Assembly: GCF_001956695.1 (NCBI RefSeq)
Contig: NZ_CP019070.1
Location: forward strand, 2,356,001 to 2,420,000
Direction: 5' to 3'
Origin: Poseidonibacter parvus
GTDB lineage: Bacteria; Campylobacterota; Campylobacteria; Campylobacterales; Arcobacteraceae
DNA: 64,000 nucleotides
Position 1 is the stretch's first letter; every line of letters starts with the position of its first letter. Of the stretch, positions 22,603 to 35,196 are shown piece after piece. A model generated the notes under the pieces. The model searched no databases. It was given only the letters and a program-made list of their open reading frames with translations, and had not been told where the DNA came from. A program made the translations under genes and the position numbers.

Positions 22603-23250
22603 ATGGTTTTCGCAAAAATAGATTTTATCAATTTATTACCCTTTCATGTATATATAAAAAAACATATTAGATCAACTCAAACAAAAGCAATAATTGAATA
22701 TAAAAAATCATACCCATCTGCTATAAATAAGAAATTTAAAAAAAGAAAAGTTGATTCAGCTTTTATTTCATCAATCGCTTCAAGACATGAAAAAAAATTA
22801 AACTTAGGAATTGTTGCAAAAAAAGATGTATTATCAGTATTATTAATTCCAGGAAAAGACGAAAAAGATTTTCAAAGTGACACATCGAATGCACTTGCAA
22901 AAGTTTTAAACTTAAAAGGAAAAGTAATAATAGGAGATAAAGCTCTAAAATTTTATCATCAAGATAAAGATAAAAAATTTATTGACTTAGCAGAAGAATG
23001 GAATAAAAAATACAATTTACCATTTGTTTTTGCAGTTTTGTGTTATTCCTCACATAAAAAACAACTTGAAAAAATAACAAAAAACTTTAATAAAAACCAT
23101 ATAAAAATTCCAACATATATATTAAATCAATATTCTAAAAGAACAGGTATTTCAAATGAAAACATTTTAGAGTATTTGCAAAAAATTGATTATAAAATTG
23201 GAATAAAAGAAAAAAGAAGTTTAAAACTTTTTTTAAAACTAACAAAATAA
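22603..23250 (+). CDS. mqnA: Chorismate dehydratase, futalosine menaquinone pathway
   Basis: A 215-residue MqnA-like protein. The N-terminal FINLLPFHVYIKK strand and the block GDKALKFYHQD...DLAEEWNKKYNLPFVFAV match the family pattern of a GDxAL motif followed by DLxxxWxxxTGLPFVFA. MqnA dehydrates chorismate to 3-enolpyruvyl-benzoate, the first step of the futalosine route to menaquinone used by Campylobacterota. The protein is shorter and more lysine-rich than typical MqnA (about 280 residues), which is common in this phylum. AAAGGA precedes the ATG. It is followed by uppP after 12 bases. Confidence 0.78.
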   Translation: MVFAKIDFINLLPFHVYIKKHIRSTQTKAIIEYKKSYPSAINKKFKKRKVDSAFISSIASRHEKKLNLGIVAKKDVLSVLLIPGKDEKDFQSDTSNALAKVLNLKGKVIIGDKALKFYHQDKDKKFIDLAEEWNKKYNLPFVFAVLCYSSHKKQLEKITKNFNKNHIKIPTYILNQYSKRTGISNENILEYLQKIDYKIGIKEKRSLKLFLKLTK

Positions 23251-23262
23251 AGGGAAAGATGT

Positions 23263-24048
23263 ATGACAATATTTGATACTATAATCTTAGGAATAATTGA
23301 AGGAATTACAGAATTTCTTCCAATTTCTTCAACAGGACACTTAATAGTAGCAAGTGAATTTTTAGGAATTGAGCAAACAAATATTAATAAAGCTTTTGAA
23401 GTAATTATTCAATTTGCAGCAATTCTAGCAGTAGTATTAAATTATCCATCAAAATTTACTTTTAAACACGTAGATTTGTGGACAAAAGTTATGATTGCAT
23501 TTTTACCAATAGCTATAATTGGATTTATATTTTCAAAGCAAGTAAAAGCTATGTTCTCAATTGAAATAGTTGCATATATGTTTATAGTTGGGGGTATTAT
23601 CTTTTTAATTGTAGAAAAATTCTACAAAGAAAATGAAACTCATACTTTAGATGTTGAAGATGTTACATATAAACAAGCTGCATGGATTGGGTTTGCTCAA
23701 ATATTTGCATTAATTCCAGGAACTTCAAGAGCAGGTTCTAGTATTATTGGAGCTATGTTAGTGGGATTAAATAGAAAAGCAAGTGCTGAGTTTTCTTTTC
23801 TTTTAGCTTTTCCTGTTATGTGTGCTACAACTGCTTATGATTTATTAAAGCATTATAAAGAACTATTTACAGATGCAAATATAATGAACTTAGCAGTTGG
23901 TTTTGTTGTCTCTTTTCTTGTTGCATTTGTTGCAATAAAACTGTTTTTAAAATTTTTAGAAAATTTTACTTTTGTAGCTTTTGGTATCTATAGAATTTTA
24001 TTTGGTGTTTTATTACTTGTTATTTTGAACTATAATATTACATATTAA
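23263..24048 (+). CDS. uppP: Undecaprenyl-diphosphatase (bacitracin resistance protein)
   Basis: UppP recycles undecaprenyl pyrophosphate to the monophosphate carrier used for peptidoglycan and capsule or O-antigen synthesis. It is an inner-membrane protein of 261 residues with about seven to eight hydrophobic segments. The catalytic motif [18 protein letters not shown] spans residues 10-27 (Glu17, Ser22/23, His26), and PGTSRAGSS is at residues 152-160. AAAGGGAAAG precedes the ATG. Its last 36 bases overlap the 3' end of murG on the other strand. Confidence 0.96.
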   Translation: MTIFDTIILGIIEGITEFLPISSTGHLIVASEFLGIEQTNINKAFEVIIQFAAILAVVLNYPSKFTFKHVDLWTKVMIAFLPIAIIGFIFSKQVKAMFSIEIVAYMFIVGGIIFLIVEKFYKENETHTLDVEDVTYKQAAWIGFAQIFALIPGTSRAGSSIIGAMLVGLNRKASAEFSFLLAFPVMCATTAYDLLKHYKELFTDANIMNLAVGFVVSFLVAFVAIKLFLKFLENFTFVAFGIYRILFGVLLLVILNYNITY

Positions 24049-25041
24049 AGAAACAGCATTTGAATTAATTGATGAAGCTAGATTTTTACTAATAGTATGA
24101 ATATCACTATTTATTGCTTTAAAGAAATCTTCTTCATTCAAATCTTCTTCTCTTTGTAAAAAACATAAACCTCTATCTTTTAAATCTTTTGCATTATAAA
24201 ACTGATGATCTCCTGCTGCATATTTGTAAGGAATAAAAAATGTTGGTAAACAATTAGCACAAAGTTCCCATAAAGTTGAAGCCCCAGCTCTGCTTACACA
24301 AAAATCCGCTTCTTGCATTTTTAAAGGAATTTCTTTAGAAAAATCAAAAACATCAGCTTTTATATTTAATTTTTCATATTCATCTTTTACTCTTAGAAAA
24401 TCATTCTTTCCTGCTTGATGAATAATTTTAATATCCATTTCATTTAATTTAAAAGCTACTTTTAATGCAAAATCATTGATAGCTAAGGCTCCTTGAGAAC
24501 CACCAAAAAATGCTATTGTTTTAACTTCTTCTCTAATTCTACCTAATTCAAAGAACTCTTGAGAAACAGGATAATCTTTAATTTTAGAACTTTTTAAAAA
24601 AGAGGAAAAAACTTCAGTAGCAAATTTTGAAGTAAGCTTATTTAAACTTCCCATTACAGAGTTTTGTTCATGAATATAAAGCTTACAATCCAGCTTTGCA
24701 ATTGAAGCAAATGTAGCAGCTGCTGCTGAAAAACCACCAACAGAGATAACAGTTTTTACATTATATTTTGTAAATAAACCTAAGCAATAAGCAGTTTTAG
24801 AAAGAATATTAAATAATGATTTTACTTTTCCAAGTGCATTTTTATTCACTACACCTTTTGTATCTAGAAAATATGTTTTTTTAAACCTTTTATCATTCTC
24901 AAACCATTGTTTATCTTGACCATTTGAAGAGCCAATAAATATTACAGGTATACCTCTTTTATTAAATTCATCAACAAAAGCATCAGCAACTTTTAAATGT
25001 CCACCTGTACCTCCTCCAGTTACTACAACACTTCCTCTCAT
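24013..25041 (-). CDS. murG: UDP-GlcNAc--undecaprenyl-phosphoryl-MurNAc-pentapeptide transferase
   Basis: MurG converts lipid I to lipid II at the cytoplasmic face of the membrane. The start [16 protein letters not shown] (ATG at 25039-25041, 342 residues) is chosen because AAAGG lies just upstream and the codon follows the ftsW stop by one base. An ATG 18 bases further up lies inside ftsW. The glycine-rich loop, [12 protein letters not shown] and [11 protein letters not shown] donor-binding motifs are intact. It is co-transcribed with ftsW, and the gene end overlaps uppP antisense by 36 bases. Confidence 0.95.
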   Translation of the reverse strand: MRGSVVVTGGGTGGHLKVADAFVDEFNKRGIPVIFIGSSNGQDKQWFENDKRFKKTYFLDTKGVVNKNALGKVKSLFNILSKTAYCLGLFTKYNVKTVISVGGFSAAAATFASIAKLDCKLYIHEQNSVMGSLNKLTSKFATEVFSSFLKSSKIKDYPVSQEFFELGRIREEVKTIAFFGGSQGALAINDFALKVAFKLNEMDIKIIHQAGKNDFLRVKDEYEKLNIKADVFDFSKEIPLKMQEADFCVSRAGASTLWELCANCLPTFFIPYKYAAGDHQFYNAKDLKDRGLCFLQREEDLNEEDFFKAINSDIHTISKNLASSINSNAVSLICNIIVQNNK

Positions 25042-25042
25042 T

Positions 25043-26290
25043 TTATACCTTTTTCTCATTTATTTTTATATCTTCATCACTTACAACTCTACTTATGGAT
25101 AAAACTAAACCAATTGCAATAGACATGGATAGCATAGAAGAACCACCATAAGAAAGAAGAGGTACAGCAATACCTTTAATTGGTATCATTCCTGATATAC
25201 CATAAGAATTGATTAAAAAGGCGATTATAATCATTAAAGCAATTCCTAATGTAAATAGATGATAAATAGGATTTTTAACACGTCTACTTATTCTAAATAT
25301 TCTCCAAATGATAGAAAACATTATTCCAATAATACACATTAATCCAAGAAGTCCAACTTCTTCAGTAATACCTGCTAAAACAAAATCTGTATGAACTTCA
25401 GATAAAAATCCAACTTTAATATCGCCATTTGAAATACCTTGACCTAAAAAACTTCCATTATGCATTGCATTTAAAGAATGTGAAACCTGATAAGGTTCAG
25501 GTAGTTCATCAATTCTTAAATATGATTCAGCCCAAGAAGGTAGTACAGATAAAATACCATCTTGAACCATAGCCCACCAAGAATAAATTCTCTGAATTCT
25601 ATGAGGAGCCGCAAGAATCAATCCAACTAAACCTAAAAGTGCTCCCGCTCCTAAAACTAGAAATATTTTAAAAGACCTATTTGCAAAAATTAAAAGAACA
25701 ACTAATATTATTCCTAAAAGAACAACTTGACCTAAATCTTTTTGTAAAAAAGCCACAATAAATACAACAGCAAAAAATGTTAAAAAATATGGTGCTAAAA
25801 GTAATGACTCTTTTTTTAAGCCAATTTTTTTAGGTTGGTCCATAACTTTTCTATGAAAAGACCATGATAGAAAATATATAAAACCTATTTTGAAAAACTC
25901 TACAGGAGACAAAGAAAAACCAGGCATTCTTATCCATCTGTTTGCACCTCCTGATGCTGTTACCATTGAGGCTGGAAGAGCTGGCATTATTGCCATAAGA
26001 AAGAAAAATAGTAAAAATAAACTCATTCCCACTTTTCCTACTAATTTATCAGGATGAATTAATGAAAAAGACCACATTATAAGTATTGCAACAACAGCAA
26101 CCATAGCTTGTCTAATAAAAAAATGAAATTGACTATATCCATAATATTCAACAGTATAAATACTTAAAGAATAGGAGAAAACAACGCTTAATGAAATTAA
26201 TAAAGATACTAAAATAAGTAAAGGATAGTCAGCTTGTTGACAATTTAAATTATTTTTTAGTGCTTTAATCTTATTTTTGTTAGAATACAT
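25043..26290 (-). CDS. ftsW: Septal peptidoglycan glycosyltransferase FtsW
   Basis: A 415-residue SEDS-family membrane protein that polymerises lipid II at the division site with its PBP partner FtsI. About ten transmembrane segments are visible. SEDS motifs include GANRWIRMPGFSLSPVEFFKI, FLQKDLGQ, the HTDFVLAGITEEVGLLG loop, and the C-terminal KGIAVPLLSYGGSS. Homology to RodA exists, but the murG neighbour and divergent ftsI favour FtsW. It begins only 28 bases from the ftsI start on the opposite strand. Confidence 0.92.
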   Translation of the reverse strand: MYSNKNKIKALKNNLNCQQADYPLLILVSLLISLSVVFSYSLSIYTVEYYGYSQFHFFIRQAMVAVVAILIMWSFSLIHPDKLVGKVGMSLFLLFFFLMAIMPALPASMVTASGGANRWIRMPGFSLSPVEFFKIGFIYFLSWSFHRKVMDQPKKIGLKKESLLLAPYFLTFFAVVFIVAFLQKDLGQVVLLGIILVVLLIFANRSFKIFLVLGAGALLGLVGLILAAPHRIQRIYSWWAMVQDGILSVLPSWAESYLRIDELPEPYQVSHSLNAMHNGSFLGQGISNGDIKVGFLSEVHTDFVLAGITEEVGLLGLMCIIGIMFSIIWRIFRISRRVKNPIYHLFTLGIALMIIIAFLINSYGISGMIPIKGIAVPLLSYGGSSMLSMSIAIGLVLSISRVVSDEDIKINEKKV

Positions 26291-26318
26291 ATCTTATTAT
26301 ATAATATTATGGATAAAG
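26291..26318. promoter_or_regulatory. Compact divergent promoter between ftsW and ftsI
   Basis: Only 28 bases separate the two start codons. They contain the AT palindrome ATTATATAATATTAT, which gives TATAAT on the plus strand (26300-26305) and on the minus strand (26296-26301). Both transcripts would have very short leaders, unless promoters lie within the opposite genes. Confidence 0.4.
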
Positions 26319-28196
26319 ATGTCTTCAAACAAAATCGAAAAAATAAATAAAACAAAGAAAATAGCAATATTATTTATGATTATTTTCTTATTTTTGTTAA
26401 TACTAATTATTTCAGTATTTAGAACAATAACTGAATATAGGCACATGCCGACTCTTCAGAGTGAAAAAAAAGAACTATCTGTGCGTGGTGATATTGTAAG
26501 TTCTGATAATTTCAAAATTGCATCTTCTAAGAAACTTTATAAGGCCTCAATTGATACTAGACATTTATCAGAAGATAAAAAAGAACTCTTTTTGCAACTA
26601 TTTTCAATTTATAGCAAAATTCCATATAAAAAATTAAAGAAGAAACTACAAAAAGCTAAAAATAAACCTGGGAATTTAGTATTATCTTATAGTATTGATT
26701 CAAGAACAGCTAAAAACTTAAAAGAACTTGCATTTAAACTTAGACGTCTTGATGTTTTTATTTCAAGAAAAGTTAAAGGTGGAAAAATCTTAAGAGGTTT
26801 GAGTATTAGAGAAAGTGGAGAAAAAAGACTTTTTTCTTACGAAGACACTCTAACTCCAGTAATTGGGTATATATCAAAATTTGAGAGTAAAGAAGGAACA
26901 ACAAAAGTAAAAGGAATTAAAGGTTTAGAAAAAAGTTACAATAAAGTTTTAAATGAATCAAAAGATGGCATCTTACAAGGAAATAGAGATGTTCTTTCAT
27001 ATATTGCATTTGATAAAGATTCAGTAATTAGAAAAAGAATTGATGGAGCTACACTAAACTTAAATATTCCACTTAAACTGCAAAAAAACAATGAATTAAC
27101 ACTTGATGTTCATAAAAAGAAACTAAGTGCAGATGAAATAATGGTATCAATAATGAATAGTAAAACAGGTGAAGTTTTAACACTTGCAAGTTCTAATAGA
27201 TTTAACCCAGAGAAAATTAGACAAAAAGATATACCATCATTAAATGTAAATGCAATAGAATATCAATTTGAACCAGGTTCAATTGTCAAACCAATCTCGA
27301 TATCACTTGTAATGGATAAAAATAGAATTAAAAAAAATGAACTCTTTTTTGCATATAATACAAAAGGTAAAGCAAATAGTAAAGGTGAATTTCCAAAAGG
27401 TAAATATAAATTAGGCCGATATACGATTGGTGATGATCATAGATTTAAAAAACACTACTTAACATTAAAAGATGTTGTAATTTACTCTTCTAATATTGGT
27501 ACATTAAAGATTGCTCAAAGATTAACAGGTCCAGAGTTTTATGAAGGTTATAAAAGATTTGGTTTAGCTAGAAAAACAGGAATAGACTTGCCATATGAGA
27601 AAAAAGGAGTGATTCATAGTGTAAGACAATATTCAGCTGGAGATAGAGATAAAGAAGATAATATTTTTAAAGCTACAGATTCTTACGGACAAGGTATTAC
27701 AGCAACATTTATGCAAATGATGAAAGCCTATACAGTTTTTAATAGCGAAGGATATATGTCTACACCAAAAATAGTTTCACACTTATTACATGACAATAGT
27801 AAGTATAAAGCTTATGACAACAAACCTGAAAAAGTGATTTCAAAAGAAACTGCTCTTAGAATGAAAAAACTATTAATACAAACTGTTGAAGAAGGAACAG
27901 GAAAAGCTGCAAAAATAGAAGGTCTTGAAATTGGTGGGAAAACTGGTACAGCACAAATTGCAAGAGGTGGGAAATATCTAAAAAAATATATTTCTTCATT
28001 TTTTGGTTTTGTTAGTGATGGCGAAAATTCTTATACCATAGGTGTTACAGTGATGAATCCAAATTCAACAGGTAAATATTGGTACTATAGATATGCTTCA
28101 TCTTCAGCAGTACCAGTATTTAAAGAAATTGTACAAAATTTAATTAAATTAAACTATCTTACACCTAAAAACGATATAATTTCAAAAAATAAATAA
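26319..28196 (+). CDS. ftsI: Class B penicillin-binding protein, division transpeptidase FtsI
   Basis: A 625-residue PBP3/FtsI-type transpeptidase. The N-terminal membrane anchor (about residues 12-34) is followed by the dimerisation region SVRGDIVSSDNFKIAS. The catalytic domain has SxxK in EPGSIVKPIS, SSN in YSSNIGT and KTGT in GGKTGTAQIA. I choose the ATG at 26319, because the in-frame TTG 42 bases upstream overlaps ftsW and would add a hydrophobic extension. GGATAAAG precedes the chosen ATG. It pairs functionally with FtsW, although here the two genes are divergent rather than clustered in one operon. Confidence 0.92.
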   Translation: MSSNKIEKINKTKKIAILFMIIFLFLLILIISVFRTITEYRHMPTLQSEKKELSVRGDIVSSDNFKIASSKKLYKASIDTRHLSEDKKELFLQLFSIYSKIPYKKLKKKLQKAKNKPGNLVLSYSIDSRTAKNLKELAFKLRRLDVFISRKVKGGKILRGLSIRESGEKRLFSYEDTLTPVIGYISKFESKEGTTKVKGIKGLEKSYNKVLNESKDGILQGNRDVLSYIAFDKDSVIRKRIDGATLNLNIPLKLQKNNELTLDVHKKKLSADEIMVSIMNSKTGEVLTLASSNRFNPEKIRQKDIPSLNVNAIEYQFEPGSIVKPISISLVMDKNRIKKNELFFAYNTKGKANSKGEFPKGKYKLGRYTIGDDHRFKKHYLTLKDVVIYSSNIGTLKIAQRLTGPEFYEGYKRFGLARKTGIDLPYEKKGVIHSVRQYSAGDRDKEDNIFKATDSYGQGITATFMQMMKAYTVFNSEGYMSTPKIVSHLLHDNSKYKAYDNKPEKVISKETALRMKKLLIQTVEEGTGKAAKIEGLEIGGKTGTAQIARGGKYLKKYISSFFGFVSDGENSYTIGVTVMNPNSTGKYWYYRYASSSAVPVFKEIVQNLIKLNYLTPKNDIISKNK

Positions 28197-28206
28197 AAGG
28201 TATATA

Positions 28207-28707
28207 ATGTTCGGAAAAAAATTAAAAAAATATGATTATACAGCAGAAGAATTAGCAAAATTCCAATATGCAAAATTTACTACAAGTAAGGGAGTAATTT
28301 TAATTAAATTATTCAATGAAGAAACACCAAATACAGTTGCTAACTTTGCAACTTTAGCAAATGATGATTTTTATAATGGTCTTAACTTTCATAGAGTAAT
28401 TGATGGATTTATGGCACAAGGTGGATGCCCAAATAAAACTGGTACTGGTGGACCAGATTGGGCAATTGAATGTGAAGTAGATAAAGAGAAACAAGTACAT
28501 AATAAAGGTAGCTTATCTATGGCTCATGCGGGTCCAAATACAGGTGGAAGTCAATTCTTTATTTGTTTTGTACCTTGTCCTCATTTAGATAGACATCATA
28601 CAGTATTTGGTGAAATACAAGCAGATGATAGTGATAGTTTTTCTGTTTTAGACTCGATTGAGCAAAAAGATGAAATAATTTCAATTGAAATATTAGAATC
28701 AATATAA
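28207..28707 (+). CDS. Peptidyl-prolyl cis-trans isomerase, cyclophilin type
   Basis: A 166-residue cytoplasmic cyclophilin with no signal peptide. The core reads NFHRVIDGFMAQGGCPNKTGTGGP, containing the catalytic Arg and Phe, then SMAHAGPNTGGSQFFI and HLDRHHTVFGEI, all typical of PpiA/PpiB. It speeds proline isomerisation during protein folding. AAAGGTATATA precedes the ATG, 10 bases after ftsI. It is followed by a rho-independent terminator. Confidence 0.95.
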   Translation: MFGKKLKKYDYTAEELAKFQYAKFTTSKGVILIKLFNEETPNTVANFATLANDDFYNGLNFHRVIDGFMAQGGCPNKTGTGGPDWAIECEVDKEKQVHNKGSLSMAHAGPNTGGSQFFICFVPCPHLDRHHTVFGEIQADDSDSFSVLDSIEQKDEIISIEILESI

Positions 28708-28727
28708 GTTTTAATATATATAAAAAT

Positions 28728-28760
28728 AAAAAAGGTTAATCGAAAGGTTAGCCTTTTTTT
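28728..28760 (+). terminator. Rho-independent terminator after the cyclophilin gene
   Basis: A 6-bp stem GGTTAA/TTAGCC (one G-U) with an 8-base loop is flanked by an A-run and followed by seven T. It ends the plus-strand ftsI-cyclophilin transcript before the convergent rRNA operon. Confidence 0.85.
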
Positions 28761-28802
28761 ATGTAAAATTTAAAAGTAAAAAGCTAAACCCGAAAATGAG
28801 GC

Positions 28803-28853
28803 TAAAAAAAAAGCTTTCAGCTAAAAGAACAAAGTTCAAATAGCTAAAAGCTT
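28803..28853 (-). terminator. Rho-independent terminator of the rRNA operon
   Basis: On the minus strand the 12-bp stem AAGCTTTTAGCT/AGCTGAAAGCTT (one G-U) encloses a further GAAC/GTTC pairing and is followed by a run of nine T. It lies 19 bases after the 5S gene. Confidence 0.92.
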
Positions 28854-28871
28854 GTAAATAAATACTCAAGA

Positions 28872-28987
28872 GCTGGCAGCGGCCTACGTTTCCACAAGGG
28901 GACCCTGCAGTATTATCAGCGATGAAGAGCTTGACTTCCAGGTTCGAAATGGAGCTGGGTATTTCCTCTTCTCTATAACCACCAGCA
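28872..28987 (-). rRNA. rrf: 5S ribosomal RNA
   Basis: About 116 bases with 5' and 3' ends pairing as GCTGG/CCAGC. The conserved loop segment GGTTCGAAATGG (plus strand CAGGTTCGAAATGGAGCTGG) is present. Ends are estimated to within a few bases. The 173-base gap to 23S holds no gene that I can see. Confidence 0.93.
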
Positions 28988-29160
28988 AAACTGAGTAATC
29001 AATATACCATTGCAAAAATGCTAGTATACTCATTACTCAACTTAATCTGTGAGTAAAGATATTAATAATGTTAAAGTCAACACATTTTATTTTTTATTCA
29101 TACATTGCGTACACTTAATAAGATAGTAAACCAAAGAATACTAAATTTGAATTATAAATA

Positions 29161-32068
<2,908 letters not shown>

Positions 32069-32407
32069 TAAACAGAATTTAATCTGTCGCATTTGATAAT
32101 TATTCTTTGGCTACTATCTTATTAAACATACTTTAATGCATATTTCATAAAATAATAAATTGTGTTCTATCTAATCTCTTAGATAGTTTTTAAAATTGTT
32201 TATTAATCTTTACTAATAAATTAGTATTAATTAATGAAAAAATTAAAAGACTTTAACATTATATTTTTAAATATCTTGCTAGCTTAAAAAAACAAGTTTT
32301 TTCAAGGTAACGCGTTTTGGTAATTAAACCAAATATAAATACTTCTTTTAAGTACTTATATTTAGTTTAGCAACTAAACTTTTATCAGTGTAATTTGGTT
32401 TATATGA
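32069..32407 (-). other. 23S-tRNA-Ala spacer of the rRNA operon
   Basis: A 339-base AT-rich spacer. It contains imperfect self-complementary stretches, such as TAAGTACTT repeats near 32335-32365, that may belong to rRNA processing stems. I see no open reading frame, no promoter of consensus quality and no clear boxA. Confidence 0.6.
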
Positions 32408-32483
32408 TGGTGGAGAATAGCGGGATCGAACCGCTGACCTCCTACGTGCAAGGCAGGCGCTCTCCCAGCTGAGCTAATTCCCC
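32408..32483 (-). tRNA. tRNA-Ala (anticodon TGC)
   Basis: 76 bases with encoded CCA. Acceptor GGGGAAT/ATTCTCC pairs with one G-U and the anticodon loop TTGCA gives TGC. It is located in the 16S-23S spacer, next to tRNA-Ile. Confidence 0.97.
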
Positions 32484-32524
32484 ATCGTAGTATATTAATT
32501 ATTAAGTTATAGATTATTTAAGAA

Positions 32525-32601
32525 TGGTGGGCCTACCAGGACTTGAACCTGGGACCTCACGATTATCAGTCGAGCGCTCTAGCCAGCTGAGCTATAGGCC
32601 C
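32525..32601 (-). tRNA. tRNA-Ile (anticodon GAT)
   Basis: 77 bases with encoded CCA. Acceptor GGGCCTA/TAGGCCC is perfectly paired and the anticodon is GAT. Order 16S-Ile-Ala-23S is the common bacterial arrangement. Confidence 0.97.
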
Positions 32602-32666
32602 CTATTACCTATTAAATAAATAATCTTTATAAACCGAACATAATACTCTTTATTGTTTTTCTTGAC

Positions 32667-32690
32667 GAACTTAGAAACGAATCTAAGTTC
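32667..32690 (-). other. Hairpin just after 16S rRNA
   Basis: A 9-bp stem GAACTTAGA/TCTAAGTTC with a 6-base loop begins about 9 bases after the 16S 3' end. The neighbouring GTCAAG can pair with CTTGAC before 16S (near 34240), consistent with a processing stalk. Confidence 0.5.
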
Positions 32691-32698
32691 ATATCTCT

Positions 32699-34213
<1,515 letters not shown>

Positions 34214-34481
34214 AAAGAAGTGCGATACAAAGTTGACTTAATGTCAAGTTTTATAAACGCGTCTAGTTTGATACTGACAAATTTGTATTGTTATACAAAA
34301 TTATCACTCAAATTTATAGACAAGAATTACATTCTTGTTATAATATTTTTATTTTTTTTAAATCTATTTATTTTAGATTATATATTAGAGTATTATATTC
34401 AGTTTATAAAGATTACTTTACAAACTTCATTACATTGTTAAAGATCATCCGTTTATGTGTCGCTTGCGCTCTACTTAAATT
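34214..34481 (-). other. rRNA operon leader with boxA
   Basis: The AT-rich leader between the promoter and 16S. About 35 bases after the start of transcription the RNA reads GATCTTTAACAATG (34435-34447). This closely matches the E. coli rRNA boxA TGCTCTTTAACAA, which loads NusB/S10 for antitermination. Nearer 16S, TTGACATTAAGTCAA is an inverted repeat that may take part in the 16S processing stem. No protein gene is supported here. Confidence 0.65.
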
Positions 34482-34518
34482 GGACGGGAATTATAGAGAA
34501 TTTTTTATGCTTTGTCAA
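34482..34518 (-). promoter_or_regulatory. rRNA operon promoter
   Basis: On the minus strand TTGACA (34513-34518), a 17-base spacer and TATAAT (34490-34495) form a perfect sigma-70 consensus. The discriminator TCCCGTCC is G/C-rich. Perfect -35 elements are rare in Campylobacterota, where promoters mostly rely on the -10 and a T-rich upstream region. The 14 bases TATAATTCCCGTCC recur in the secE promoter. Confidence 0.88.
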
Positions 34519-34570
34519 GAGGTATAACTTAAATTCTGTTTAAATTTTTAGATTTGTGTTTTTTTGGGTT

Positions 34571-35191
34571 TTATTCTTTATAGATATATCCTGTTTTACT
34601 TTCTAGATTTATAGTTCTTTTTTGATCTAAATTATCTACTAATTCTATCTTACAGTTATTCATGATTTCATATGAATTTGAATCATTTGAGATATTACTT
34701 AGTTTTGAATATATTTTACCATCACTTGCAAAAGATAATTGTCCTAGAGAACTTGTTTCATTACATGAAACATTTACAGACTTGATATTAAAATTTTGTG
34801 TGATTAATACGTATTTACTATTTTTAATATTTTCTTTACAATGATTTGTACTATATATATTTTTTAAAGTAAGACTATCTTTTAAACTATCTTCAATACT
34901 TGGATGACCTGAATTGTTTTTATCACTATAAATTGAATAGTAAATTCCACCTACACTTTCTCGACATCTAAAAAACTTCAAAGTCCATCTTTTTTTGTGC
35001 CAGAGATTATTGTTATTATCAAATTTGTCATTTATCATAGATTGGTATCTTGTTTGTTTTAAATACAATACAAGCCTATTTGCCAATTCATCTATATTAC
35101 TAATTTTAGTTTTTGGTATAAAGGCTGTATATAAAAAGCCTAATAGAGAAATTATTAACACTAGTTCTAAAAGAGTAAAAGATTTTTTCAT
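34571..35191 (-). CDS. Pseudopilin-like protein with type IV prepilin N-terminus
   Basis: A 206-residue protein beginning MKKSFTLLELVLIISLLGFLY. This is a type III/IV prepilin signature in which a short charged leader precedes the F-T-L-L-E hydrophobic helix. The residue before the expected cleavage is Ser rather than the usual Gly. The rest is polar with several cysteines (for example in RCRESVGG, NHCKEN, VSCNET and NNCKIE) and would lie outside the membrane. No other pilus genes are adjacent. It follows the membrane glycosyltransferase gene after 5 bases. No clear terminator separates it from the rRNA promoter 52 bases downstream. Confidence 0.75.
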   Translation of the reverse strand: MKKSFTLLELVLIISLLGFLYTAFIPKTKISNIDELANRLVLYLKQTRYQSMINDKFDNNNNLWHKKRWTLKFFRCRESVGGIYYSIYSDKNNSGHPSIEDSLKDSLTLKNIYSTNHCKENIKNSKYVLITQNFNIKSVNVSCNETSSLGQLSFASDGKIYSKLSNISNDSNSYEIMNNCKIELVDNLDQKRTINLESKTGYIYKE

Positions 35192-35196
35192 TTAAT

